Positions 56,013 through 63,301 of a DNA stretch of 64,000 nucleotides are shown here, one piece after another. A program made the position numbers and the translations under genes. The first letter of the stretch is position 1; each line of letters opens with the position of its first letter. Source of the DNA: Nitratireductor soli (GTDB lineage: Bacteria > Pseudomonadota > Alphaproteobacteria > Rhizobiales > Rhizobiaceae); the NCBI RefSeq assembly GCF_001050155.1, contig NZ_LFVY01000010.1:1-64000 (forward strand), read 5' to 3'. Under the pieces are notes generated by a model that saw nothing but the letters and a program-made list of their open reading frames with translations, did not search any database and was not told the origin of the DNA.

Positions 56013-56402
56013 ATGGCCAATCAGAGACGGCAAAGACTGGAGAAGCTGGTGCTGGTCATGCAACGCCTGAAGAACGTCCACGAGGCGCAGCGTGCCGGCC
56101 ATCTGGCAATGGCGGCGGCGGCCGACACCGAAGCCGGCGAGATCACCGCGCGGCTTGACGCCGGCGACGCGATGGCCGCCCTTTTTCCCGAGCTTTATCA
56201 CCGCCGGGTCGCCAATGCGCTGCAGCGCAGCCGCGAAAGCAGCGCGCGCGCCCAGGCCGAAGCCCGCAACATCATGGCTGCCGACGCCCGCAGCAACGCG
56301 CTGGCACGCGCCTATCGCGAGGCGACGGACCTGGAGGAGCGCGACCGGGCCGACAAGGATCGGCTGGAATTCATCGAACGCGGCGCCGCGCCCAAGACAT
56401 AA
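56013..56402 (+). CDS. FliJ-like flagellar export chaperone
   Basis: A 129-residue, highly charged helical protein (RRQRLEKLVLVMQRLKNVHE, then long Ala/Arg/Glu-rich coils). Its size, coiled-coil nature and place in an export-gate operon fit FliJ, the stalk-like partner of FliI and FlhA. Sequence conservation is weak in this family, so the name is inference. In 56403-56457 only a short GAGGCT/AGCCTC hairpin is seen. Confidence 0.6.
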   Translation: MANQRRQRLEKLVLVMQRLKNVHEAQRAGHLAMAAAADTEAGEITARLDAGDAMAALFPELYHRRVANALQRSRESSARAQAEARNIMAADARSNALARAYREATDLEERDRADKDRLEFIERGAAPKT

Positions 56403-56457
56403 CGCTTGGGGGCTTGGCGGTTGAGGCTCAAGCCTCCCACAAGCTTGTTTTGGGAAT

Positions 56458-57033
56458 ATGACAAGACAACAACGGACTATGGAGGACGTCTTGGCGATAT
56501 CGCCTCCCGGCGACATTGTTTTGAACGTGGCACGCGCCGCCGACCCGGCAAAGGCCGCAGCCGCCCGTGCGCGACTGCAGGCCCATGCGGGCGCGGCGGC
56601 GGGCTTTTCGGCCGTTTTCGATGCGGGTCCCGCGCGCAGCGCTCGCACGACGGATGCAGCGCGTCCAGAAACCGAGACCAAGTTCGAGGCGATGATCCTG
56701 CAGAACTTCCTGCAAAGCCTTTTGCCCGAGGACACGACGTCGCTCTATGGCGAAGGCATGGCGGGCGAGATGTGGCGCTCCATGCTGGCCCAGCAACTGA
56801 GCGAGACATTGGCTGCGCAGGGCGGGCTCGGCATCGCCAGCCGCGTGCTCGGCGATCACACGCTGGACAATGAGAAGAAAGTGCCGATCGGCGCCGTTTC
56901 CTCGACCCCCGAGCAAGAGGAGGCGGGCAAGCGCGCCCTGCTCTCCGCCGCGCTCATCGAGGAGATCGAACGCCGCGCGGCCAAAACCCTCGGCATCGGC
57001 GCCGCTTCCACCGATGACGGCAAAACAAGCTGA
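56458..57033 (+). CDS. FlgJ-type rod assembly protein (rod-binding domain only)
   Basis: A 191-residue protein with the FlgJ N-terminal rod-capping domain (FEAMILQNFLQSLLPED, then GEGMAGEMWRSMLAQQLSE). It lacks the muramidase domain of enteric FlgJ; the separate transglycosylase at 46233 could supply that activity. A second possible start is at 56479. It lies in the flhA unit. Confidence 0.8.
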   Translation: MTRQQRTMEDVLAISPPGDIVLNVARAADPAKAAAARARLQAHAGAAAGFSAVFDAGPARSARTTDAARPETETKFEAMILQNFLQSLLPEDTTSLYGEGMAGEMWRSMLAQQLSETLAAQGGLGIASRVLGDHTLDNEKKVPIGAVSSTPEQEEAGKRALLSAALIEEIERRAAKTLGIGAASTDDGKTS

Positions 57034-57056
57034 CGCCCTGAAACGGAAACACCTTC

Positions 57057-57479
57057 ATGTATGATCTGACGACCATCGCCAAATCCGACACCGCCGCATC
57101 CCCGACCGGCTCGGCCGCCCATCACGGCGGCGCCAGCGCCCTGGCCATCATGCGCCGCATCGAGGAAACGATCGACGCCGAAACGCTGGCGATCCGCAAC
57201 GACCCGCAATTCGACCTGAAAGCGTCGAACACGCGCAAGAGCCGCCACCTGTACGAGTTGAGCAAAGCGCTGAAAAGCGCCAATGAGGCGAGCCTGGCAG
57301 CGCTGCATCGCGACGCGCTGGTGCGGCTGCGCGACAAGCTGGCGACCAATGAGGCGACCATCAAGGCGCACATGAGCGCCGTCAGTGAGGTCGCGGCGCT
57401 CCTTCAGGATGCCATCGAGCGCACCCAGACGGACGGCACCTATTCCGAACGTGAGTTCGGCCAGGCATCGCCCGCATGA
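57057..57479 (+). CDS. FlgN-like export chaperone
   Basis: A 140-residue helical protein. The region around residues 28-125 has the long heptad-like helices of FlgN, the chaperone that keeps FlgK and FlgL exportable. No exact motif proves this. It follows the flgJ-like gene and overlaps the next gene by four bases. The call rests on size, helicity and neighbourhood. Confidence 0.55.
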   Translation: MYDLTTIAKSDTAASPTGSAAHHGGASALAIMRRIEETIDAETLAIRNDPQFDLKASNTRKSRHLYELSKALKSANEASLAALHRDALVRLRDKLATNEATIKAHMSAVSEVAALLQDAIERTQTDGTYSEREFGQASPA

Positions 57480-57994
57480 TCAAGTTCGTCCTGGCCGCCA
57501 TCTGGATTTGCGCCGTCTCCGTCGGAGCGGTGCTGTATTCCTTCCAGTCTTCCCAAGCCAGGAGCACCTCCGCGCCACCACCCGCCTTCTTCGGCGGGCT
57601 CGACCACATCAGCACCGATCTGGTTTCGGTCCCGCTGGTCAAGAGTGGAACGGTAGAGGGCTATTTCCTCACCCGCCTCTCCTATTCCATCGATTCGCAG
57701 CAGTTGAAGACGCTCACCGTGCCGGTCAAAGCAGTGCTGGTCGATGAGATCTATTCCTATCTCTACGCCAACCCGCAGATCGACTACTCCAGGAACGGCG
57801 CTTTCGACATCGGCGCCTTCCGCGATGGATTGCGCGAGAGCATCAACGAACGGGTGGGCAGCAAGCTGATCCACGACGTGTTCATCGAACAGGCCGATTA
57901 TCTGACCAAGAGCGAGATCCGCTCCAACACGGCGCCGCGCCGCATCGGCTCTGACAAAGGTGCCGCGCCGGCGCCCAAAAGCGACGGTCACTAA
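57476..57994 (+). CDS. Uncharacterised membrane-anchored protein at the end of the flagellar island
   Basis: A 172-residue protein with one N-terminal helix (about residues 4-22, an uncleaved anchor or signal peptide) and a periplasmic domain. That domain reads SGTVEGYFLTRLSYSIDSQQ and VDEIYSYLYANP, resembling the beta-alpha pattern of FliL-like periplasmic parts. I know no named family for it. It overlaps the FlgN-like gene by four bases and closes the island. Confidence 0.6.
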   Translation: MIKFVLAAIWICAVSVGAVLYSFQSSQARSTSAPPPAFFGGLDHISTDLVSVPLVKSGTVEGYFLTRLSYSIDSQQLKTLTVPVKAVLVDEIYSYLYANPQIDYSRNGAFDIGAFRDGLRESINERVGSKLIHDVFIEQADYLTKSEIRSNTAPRRIGSDKGAAPAPKSDGH

Positions 57995-58072
57995 AGCATT
58001 CTTGCGGCCAGGAGGAATTACCTGACGTCAGCGTAGATGCGAAAACAAGAAGATAGACCGGTTCAGGCGCTG
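57995..58072 (+). repeat. Three-copy intergenic repeat, copy B (short, diverged)
   Basis: It aligns with copy A over the AGCATT, CAGG(N)GGAAT/TACCTGACGTC and GATAGACCGGTTCA blocks but has several changes and lacks the last hairpin arm. It directly follows the stop of the island's last gene. Confidence 0.6.
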
Positions 58073-58609
58073 CTGTCGCGCGCCTCGCACAGCTCCATCC
58101 ACCCCGACCTGCCATCAGCGCCAGCGGTGGCGCCAAGGTGCACGATGCGCGCCGGAGAGCGGCACACCCATCCCGTTCAGGCTCGCATCTTCGTTTACAT
58201 ATACAAATGATAAACCCCCTGCGTGAAATCGACCAGGGAACGCGTACTTATGATTGCGTGAAAGCCGAAAGGACCCATGATTACCCCGGCGCCACTGAGT
58301 ACAGGTGTAATAAAATTGTAAATTTACGATAACAATTACATAGTCTTATTGATCATATCCGAACTCTTCCCATTGATAACGATGCATCGCCAAGATCACA
58401 CGCAAGGATTGTGATCACTTTATGCGGCTTCGCCTCAATCCTGTCCAAATGCGATCTGTTTAATGCACTCATAGGTGTTGCCTTATACGGTAGACGTGTG
58501 CAAACAGTCTTCCCTGTCGCGCCGCCCCAATGCGGTGGACTCGGAAAGCAGCGCCTGAGCGGCGCGAAATATGCGGGCCGGTACAATTGTTTGGAGAGTA
58601 GTAGTGAAT
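58073..58609. other. AT-rich gap without a gene
   Basis: I find no convincing gene. Its composition is clearly more AT-rich than its surroundings from about 58200 to 58500. It holds a perfect 10-base palindrome GTAAATTTAC (58318-58327) and an inverted repeat GATCACA/TGTGATC with a 9-base spacer (58394-58416). These may be regulator sites for the MarR gene downstream. Confidence 0.4.
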
Positions 58610-59149
58610 ATGACGCAGCCCACGGCCAATTGCGATAGCCCACCGAATGCCGAACACGAATGCATGGAAGCGTTCACGACGAGGACTGACTTACCGCCTA
58701 TGGCGACGGCGATAGGCCACAAGCTGCGCCGGGCCCAGCTGCTCGTGTTTCAGGATTTCCATGAAACATTCGCGCCGTTGAAACTCCGCCCGACCGAGTT
58801 CGCCGTTCTGACGCTGATTTCGGCCGATCCCGGACAGAAGCAAACGGAGATCGCCGAACAGCTCGGCATCAAGCGTGCGAATTTCGTCGCCTTGATGGAT
58901 TGCCTGGAGAACCGTGGTCTCGCCGAACGCCGCAAAGGCGACATCGACCGCCGCTCGCACTCGCTGCATCTGACGGAGAAGGGCAAAGCCTTTGTCGGCC
59001 AGATGACCCGGCTCTGGCAACAGCATGAAACGCGGATGGTCAAGCAATTGGGCGGGGAAGAAAACCGCGACATGCTGATACAACTGCTTGATCGCGTGCT
59101 CGGCATGTGCGACGCCGCGACGCAAACGCGCCATCTGGAAAGACGTTGA
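58610..59149 (+). CDS. MarR-family transcription regulator
   Basis: A 179-residue winged-helix protein with the MarR core: LRPTEFAVLTLISADPGQKQ, the recognition part IAEQLGIKRANFVALMDCLE and the wing GDIDRRSHSLHLTEKGKAF. GGAGAG precedes it. The ATG at 58610 is given; a GTG two codons earlier (58604) is equally possible. MarR proteins usually respond to phenolic or lipophilic ligands. Its target is unknown, with the SCP2-like gene downstream and the AT-rich gap upstream as candidates. Confidence 0.85.
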   Translation: MTQPTANCDSPPNAEHECMEAFTTRTDLPPMATAIGHKLRRAQLLVFQDFHETFAPLKLRPTEFAVLTLISADPGQKQTEIAEQLGIKRANFVALMDCLENRGLAERRKGDIDRRSHSLHLTEKGKAFVGQMTRLWQQHETRMVKQLGGEENRDMLIQLLDRVLGMCDAATQTRHLERR

Positions 59150-59160
59150 CGTAAACGTCA
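59147..59160. promoter_or_regulatory. Inverted repeat upstream of the SCP2-like gene
   Basis: TGACGTAAACGTCA has perfect 6-base arms around AA. It overlaps the MarR-gene stop and lies about 110 bases before the SCP2-like gene. Similar ACGTnnACGT palindromes are regulator sites in other proteobacteria. The rest of 59161-59270 shows no clear feature. Confidence 0.35.
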
Positions 59161-59270
59161 TTCCATGGCTAGTTGCCGGTCGCTCGGAGCCGATAGCATA
59201 ATCATGTTTCAAGGCAGCTTCCAGCACCGAAGAGCGGTTTCAGCCGTGCAGTTCTGACAGGAGAGGATCA

Positions 59271-59552
59271 ATGGGAATGGAAGCGACCGCCGAGAAGATC
59301 AGGGCCAGACTTGCCGGAGCCGACTTCAGCAGTTCGGTAAAATTCGATTGCGGCACCGAGGGCGTGGTGGTTATCGACGGCGCCAGTGTATCGACCGACG
59401 ACGCGGCAACCGATTGCGTCATCAGCCTCTCCAAGGATGACCTGGAGGCCATGGTCGCCGGCGAGTTGTCCCCGACAGCCGCCTTCATGCAGGGCAAGCT
59501 GAAGGTCGATGGCGACATGTCGGTCGCCATGCAGCTGAGCCAGATCCTCTAG
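59271..59552 (+). CDS. SCP2 (sterol-carrier-like) domain protein
   Basis: A 93-residue stand-alone SCP2 domain. It shows SVKFDCGTEGVVVIDGASVS, then DDLEAMVAGELSPTAAFMQG and KLKVDGDMSVAMQL, which cover the whole fold. SCP2 domains bind lipids or acyl-CoA in a hydrophobic tunnel. A GGAG site precedes the ATG. It is a cytosolic protein of unknown ligand, and regulation by the adjacent MarR protein is possible. Confidence 0.88.
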   Translation: MGMEATAEKIRARLAGADFSSSVKFDCGTEGVVVIDGASVSTDDAATDCVISLSKDDLEAMVAGELSPTAAFMQGKLKVDGDMSVAMQLSQIL

Positions 59553-59652
59553 GCTGGTTCAGCGTTTCATGGAAATGCTGAACCGGTCTATCTCCATCTT
59601 CTTCTGCATTGATGCGGACGTCAGGTGATTTCACCTGACTGCGAAAATGCTC
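59553..59652 (-). repeat. Three-copy intergenic repeat, copy C (inverted)
   Basis: The reverse complement matches copy A nearly throughout: GCATTTT, GCAGTCAGGTG(A/G)AATCACCTG, CGTCCGCAT, GATAGA, and TTCCATGAAACG. It starts directly after the SCP2-like stop and may serve as its mRNA end. The remaining 59653-59758 shows nothing clear. Confidence 0.7.
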
Positions 59653-59758
59653 CGGACCCTGGCCACCGAGCGGGTGTTTCACGCGAACGCCCGCCACCCT
59701 TCGACGCTCGGCCTCGCCGAACCCCGCCGGTAACGGCAAGGCGCCCGCCAGGGTCGTT

Positions 59759-60334
59759 TCAAGCCGCCAGACTGCGGGCGGCGCGCCGTGTCGATGCCTT
59801 GCGGCCGGCCGGCAACAGCGTGCCCCTCATGTCGTCAAGCGCGCCAGCCACCAGTTCCAGAGCCAGGAAACGCTCCCGCTCATAGGGCCCGGGCATGGCC
59901 AGCTTACCGGTCTTGGCCGCTGAAAAGCCGAACCTGGCGTAATAGGGCGCATCGCCGACCAGGAGGATCGCCCGATGCTCCAGCCGTGCCGCCTCGGCGA
60001 TGGCCTGGCGCATCAGCGCCGCGCCGACCCCCTGCCCCTTGAGCACGGTATCGACCGCCAGCGGTCCAAGCAGCAGGGCTGCGGGTCCGTCCTCGCCGAG
60101 CCGCACATCCCACAGGCGCACCGTGCCGATCAGGCGCCCCTCGGCATCCTTTGCAACGAAGGCCAGCCCTTCGGCCGGCAGCCGGGCGCGGCGGATTTTC
60201 TCCGAGGATTTGCGCTTGCGCTTCGGCCCCATCGCGCGATCGAGCAGCGCCTCGCGCGCGGCAACATCAAAAGCGCTCTCCTGCACCACGGCAAAGGCAG
60301 GCACAGGTGCGCCATTCTCAACAGCTTCGTTCAT
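59759..60334 (-). CDS. GNAT-family N-acetyltransferase
   Basis: A 191-residue protein with the GNAT fold. The acetyl-CoA loop is near residues 90-115 (VDTVLKGQGVGAALMRQAI), followed by the AILLVGDAPYYARFGF strand-helix typical of the YhbS branch. An N-terminal acid-rich segment and a basic stretch (KRKRKSSEKIRRAR) precede it. The substrate is unknown. It lies downstream of the ornithine decarboxylase gene on the same strand, 87 bases away, and may be co-transcribed with it. Confidence 0.85.
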   Translation of the reverse strand: MNEAVENGAPVPAFAVVQESAFDVAAREALLDRAMGPKRKRKSSEKIRRARLPAEGLAFVAKDAEGRLIGTVRLWDVRLGEDGPAALLLGPLAVDTVLKGQGVGAALMRQAIAEAARLEHRAILLVGDAPYYARFGFSAAKTGKLAMPGPYERERFLALELVAGALDDMRGTLLPAGRKASTRRAARSLAA

Positions 60335-60421
60335 TTCGCCATTCCTTCAAGCCGGCCATTCAAGCCGACAACACCGATGCCGCGCCCAGGCGGCACAGTT
60401 TCAACGGCGGGGCGCCCCCGC

Positions 60422-61555
60422 TCAGATCACGTAGGATCGGAGCGGTTCGAACCCGTTGAAGGCGACCGAAGCGTAGGTCGTGGTGTAGGCGCCCGTGCCT
60501 TCGATCAGCACCTCGTCGCCGATGGTCAGCGACAGGGGCAGCGCATAGGGCGTCTTCTCATACATCACGTCGGCCGAATCGCAGGTCGGGCCGGCCAGCA
60601 CGCAGGGCGCGGTGGCATCCCCGTCGCGCGGCGTGACCAGCGGATAGCGGATCGCCTCGTCCATCGTCTCGGCCAGACCGCCGAACTTGCCGATGTCGAG
60701 ATAGACCCAGCGCACATTGTCGTTGTCGGCCTTCTTCGAGATCAGCACGACTTCCGATTTGATGACGCCGGCATTGCCCACCATGCCACGGCCGGGCTCG
60801 ATGATGGTCTCGGGAATGCGGTTGCCGAAATGCTTGCGCAGCGCCGAGAAGATCGCCTGGCCATAGGCCTGCGCCGCCGGCACGTCGCGCAGGTAGCGGG
60901 TCGGAAAACCACCGCCCATATTGACCATCTTCAGGACGATGCCCTCGTCGGAAAGCCGGGCGAACACCTGGCGCGCGTCGCCCAGCGCCCGGTCCCAGGC
61001 GGCCAGGTCCGTCTGCTGCGAGCCGACATGGAAGGAAACGCCATAGGCGTCGAGGCCGAGCGCGCGGGCATGGCGCAGCACGTCGACGGCCATCGCCGGC
61101 ACGCAGCCGAACTTGCGCGACAGCGGCCATTCGGCGCCGGCGCCGTCGGTCAGGACGCGGCAGAACACTTTGCTGCCGGGCGCGGCGCGGGCGATCTTCT
61201 CCACCTCTTCGACGCTGTCCACGGCGAACAGGCGGATGCCGAGATCGAAGGCGCGCGCGATATCGCGCTCCTTCTTGATCGTGTTGCCGTAGGAGATGCG
61301 GTCGGCGGTGGCGCCGGCGTTCATCGCCATTTCGATTTCGGCGACCGAGGCCGTGTCGAAGGACGAGCCGAGCTGCGCCAGCAGACGCAGGATCTCCGGC
61401 GCCGGGTTGGCCTTCACCGCGTAGTAGATCCTGGAATCGGGCAACGCCTTCTCGAAGGCGCAGAAATTGTCGCGAACGACATCGAGGTCGACGACGAGGC
61501 AGGGACCGTCGGGACGTCGGGTGGCGAGGAAGTCGAGGATGCGCTGCGTGGCCAT
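60422..61555 (-). CDS. Ornithine decarboxylase (eukaryote-like, PLP fold type III)
   Basis: A 377-residue decarboxylase of the alanine-racemase-like fold that makes putrescine from ornithine and possibly cadaverine from lysine. PLP binds Lys48 in YYAVKANP; EPGRGMVG binds the phosphate; Cys325 in PTCDSADVM completes the second active site of the dimer. The ATG at 61555 follows GGAGAG at 5 bases; the ATG one codon earlier is too close. A leader of about 430 bases precedes it, as is usual for this gene in alphaproteobacteria. Confidence 0.92.
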   Translation of the reverse strand: MATQRILDFLATRRPDGPCLVVDLDVVRDNFCAFEKALPDSRIYYAVKANPAPEILRLLAQLGSSFDTASVAEIEMAMNAGATADRISYGNTIKKERDIARAFDLGIRLFAVDSVEEVEKIARAAPGSKVFCRVLTDGAGAEWPLSRKFGCVPAMAVDVLRHARALGLDAYGVSFHVGSQQTDLAAWDRALGDARQVFARLSDEGIVLKMVNMGGGFPTRYLRDVPAAQAYGQAIFSALRKHFGNRIPETIIEPGRGMVGNAGVIKSEVVLISKKADNDNVRWVYLDIGKFGGLAETMDEAIRYPLVTPRDGDATAPCVLAGPTCDSADVMYEKTPYALPLSLTIGDEVLIEGTGAYTTTYASVAFNGFEPLRSYVI

Positions 61556-61993
61556 CATGTCTCTCCATCGGCGGCGCCGCGCGCCGCGTCACTGAAGCTC
61601 AAATCTGCGGCCGAAAACCATTCGGCCGCGGTGGACAAAGGGCGCGGATACGCACATCGATGGACCGGCAGGTGGAGGCACCGGAACCAGGACATGCGGC
61701 GACGCGCTTCTGTGCGTTCCCGCCTTGCGGCGAATACGCGCTTTGTCTGCCTCAGCTTTGGTATGGGAGACCCCAACCGCACTGCCGGCAATGAAGGTGT
61801 GCCTCTTCAGTAACCCCGATTTTTGGACAATCGGCAGACACCAGAAAGGCCCGCACCGTCGTTGCTTCAAGATGTCCTCGGTTTGGCGGTTGGCCGTCAG
61901 ACCGACTGGAGTGGTTAAGTCCAGGTACCGTACCGGTTTCCTCGCCATATTCGAGGTCCGGCGGACACCCACAGGCACGTGCGACTTTGGGCA
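61556..61993 (-). ncRNA. Long 5' leader of ornithine decarboxylase, candidate speF RNA motif
   Basis: About 435 untranslated bases lie between a predicted start near 61993 and the gene. A speF RNA motif of comparable length is known upstream of this gene in alphaproteobacteria (Rfam speF). The only strong stem I could confirm is at 61607-61629, so the match is inferred from gene identity, position and length. Confidence 0.5.
61607..61629 (-). promoter_or_regulatory. Stem-loop in the ornithine decarboxylase leader
   Basis: A perfect 9-base stem, GCGGCCGAA and TTCGGCCGC, has a 5-base loop and lies about 50 bases before the start codon. It is not followed by a U-tract, so it is more likely a translation-control element than a terminator. 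Confidence 0.5.
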
Positions 61994-61999
61994 GCGCGG

Positions 62000-62027
62000 A
62001 TATAGGCGCGTCGCTTGTCACAATCAA
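62000..62027 (-). promoter_or_regulatory. Candidate ornithine decarboxylase promoter
   Basis: On the minus strand TTGATT and CTATAT are 16 bases apart; CTATAT equals the alphaproteobacterial -10 consensus. It lies 75 bases from the divergent amidase gene. Confidence 0.5.
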
Positions 62028-62102
62028 CGAAAATTTTTGCCATGCTTGAAAAAAAGGATTCGAACGCCGACTTTGAACCCAGCAGCAAACGAGGGATGAA
62101 CG

Positions 62103-63290
62103 ATGACCGGGACACGCGACACGCTGAACGCATTCCTCGACTATCCCGACGCGCCGGTGCCCTCGTCGGCCGAGGGTCCGCTTGCCGGCTTCACCCTGGG
62201 CGTCAAGGACATCTACGATATCGCCGGCTATGCGACCGGCGGCGGCAACCCGGATCGCGAGAAGGCCTTTCCCCCGGCAGCAAAGACCGCCCCGGCCATC
62301 CAGGCGCTGCTCGATGCGGGCGCCCGCTTCATCGGCAAGACCCAGACCGACGAACTCACCTATTCGATGATCGGCCTGAACGCCCACTATCCCGCCCCCG
62401 TCAACCGCGCCGCGCCGCAGCGCGTCACCGGCGGCTCCTCGTCCGGATCGGCCGCGGCGGTCGCCGGCGGACTGGCCGACATCGCCATCGGTTCCGACAC
62501 CAATGGCTCGATCCGTGCGCCGGCCTCCTTCTGCGGACTGCTCGGCCTGCGCACCACGCATGGCCGCATTCCCCTTGCCGGCACGATGGCGCTCTCACCG
62601 TCCTTCGACACGCTGGGCTGGTTCGCCGCCGACCGCACCGTCTACGCCAAGGTCGGCGAGGTCCTGCTCGGCGAGGATACGCACAAGGCACGGCTTACCA
62701 AGCCGGTGCGCATCGAAGCCCTGGACGCCTGCCTGTTCGGCGACCAGGAACGTGACGCCTATGGGACGATGCTGCGCATGGTGACCCGTCATTTCGATCG
62801 CCAGCCGGCTTTCCTGGCGCTGTCGGAAACCCCGGACGCGCTGTTCGAATACTTCAGGAGAATACAGGCATTCGAGGCGTGGCGTGTGCACGGTCCCTTC
62901 ATCACCGAAGCGCAGCCGCGGCTCGGTCCCGGTGTCAAGGAGCGCTTCGATTATGCGCGCGGCATCAGCGACGAGGCCATGGAAAACGCCAGCCAGGGCC
63001 GGCGCCGCTTCCAGCAGGAATTCGCCGCGCTGTTCGATGACGACATGGTGCTTGTCCTGCCTTCGCAACCGACCGCCGCCCCGCTCAAGAGCGCGACGCT
63101 CGAGGAACTGAACTCCTATCGCAATCGCGCGCTGACGCTTACAGCCTTTGCCGGACTGCTCGGCTGGCCGCAGATCAGCATCCCCCTTGGCCAGGTGCAT
63201 GACGCACCCTTTGGCATCTCATTGCTTGGACCGGCCGGCAGTGATCGGCAGCTCATTCGGCTGGCGGCAGAAATCCTCTCCGGAAACTGA
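62103..63290 (+). CDS. Amidase-signature hydrolase
   Basis: A 395-residue amidase of the Ser-cisSer-Lys type. Lys35 is in LGVKDIYD, the Gly/Ser loop GGSSSGSAA is at residues 110-118, and the nucleophile Ser136 is in SDTNGSIRAPAS. It has no signal peptide. Family members hydrolyse many carboxamides, including indoleacetamide and glutamyl-tRNA amides; this short, stand-alone form is not GatA. The substrate is unknown. The LysR regulator starts 11 bases after it, on the same strand. Confidence 0.88.
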   Translation: MTGTRDTLNAFLDYPDAPVPSSAEGPLAGFTLGVKDIYDIAGYATGGGNPDREKAFPPAAKTAPAIQALLDAGARFIGKTQTDELTYSMIGLNAHYPAPVNRAAPQRVTGGSSSGSAAAVAGGLADIAIGSDTNGSIRAPASFCGLLGLRTTHGRIPLAGTMALSPSFDTLGWFAADRTVYAKVGEVLLGEDTHKARLTKPVRIEALDACLFGDQERDAYGTMLRMVTRHFDRQPAFLALSETPDALFEYFRRIQAFEAWRVHGPFITEAQPRLGPGVKERFDYARGISDEAMENASQGRRRFQQEFAALFDDDMVLVLPSQPTAAPLKSATLEELNSYRNRALTLTAFAGLLGWPQISIPLGQVHDAPFGISLLGPAGSDRQLIRLAAEILSGN

Positions 63291-63301
63291 AGGGAAGTTC
63301 A

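Noticed and set aside
59975-61813. Long plus-strand open frame opposite the GNAT and ornithine decarboxylase genes
   Set aside because: It is the mirror frame of two clear family members, and its His/Arg/Gly-rich product is typical of such mirror frames.
61589-61978. Open frame inside the ornithine decarboxylase leader
   Set aside because: It has no good ribosome site and no recognisable family; it is better explained as untranslated leader, though a shorter leader peptide cannot be excluded.
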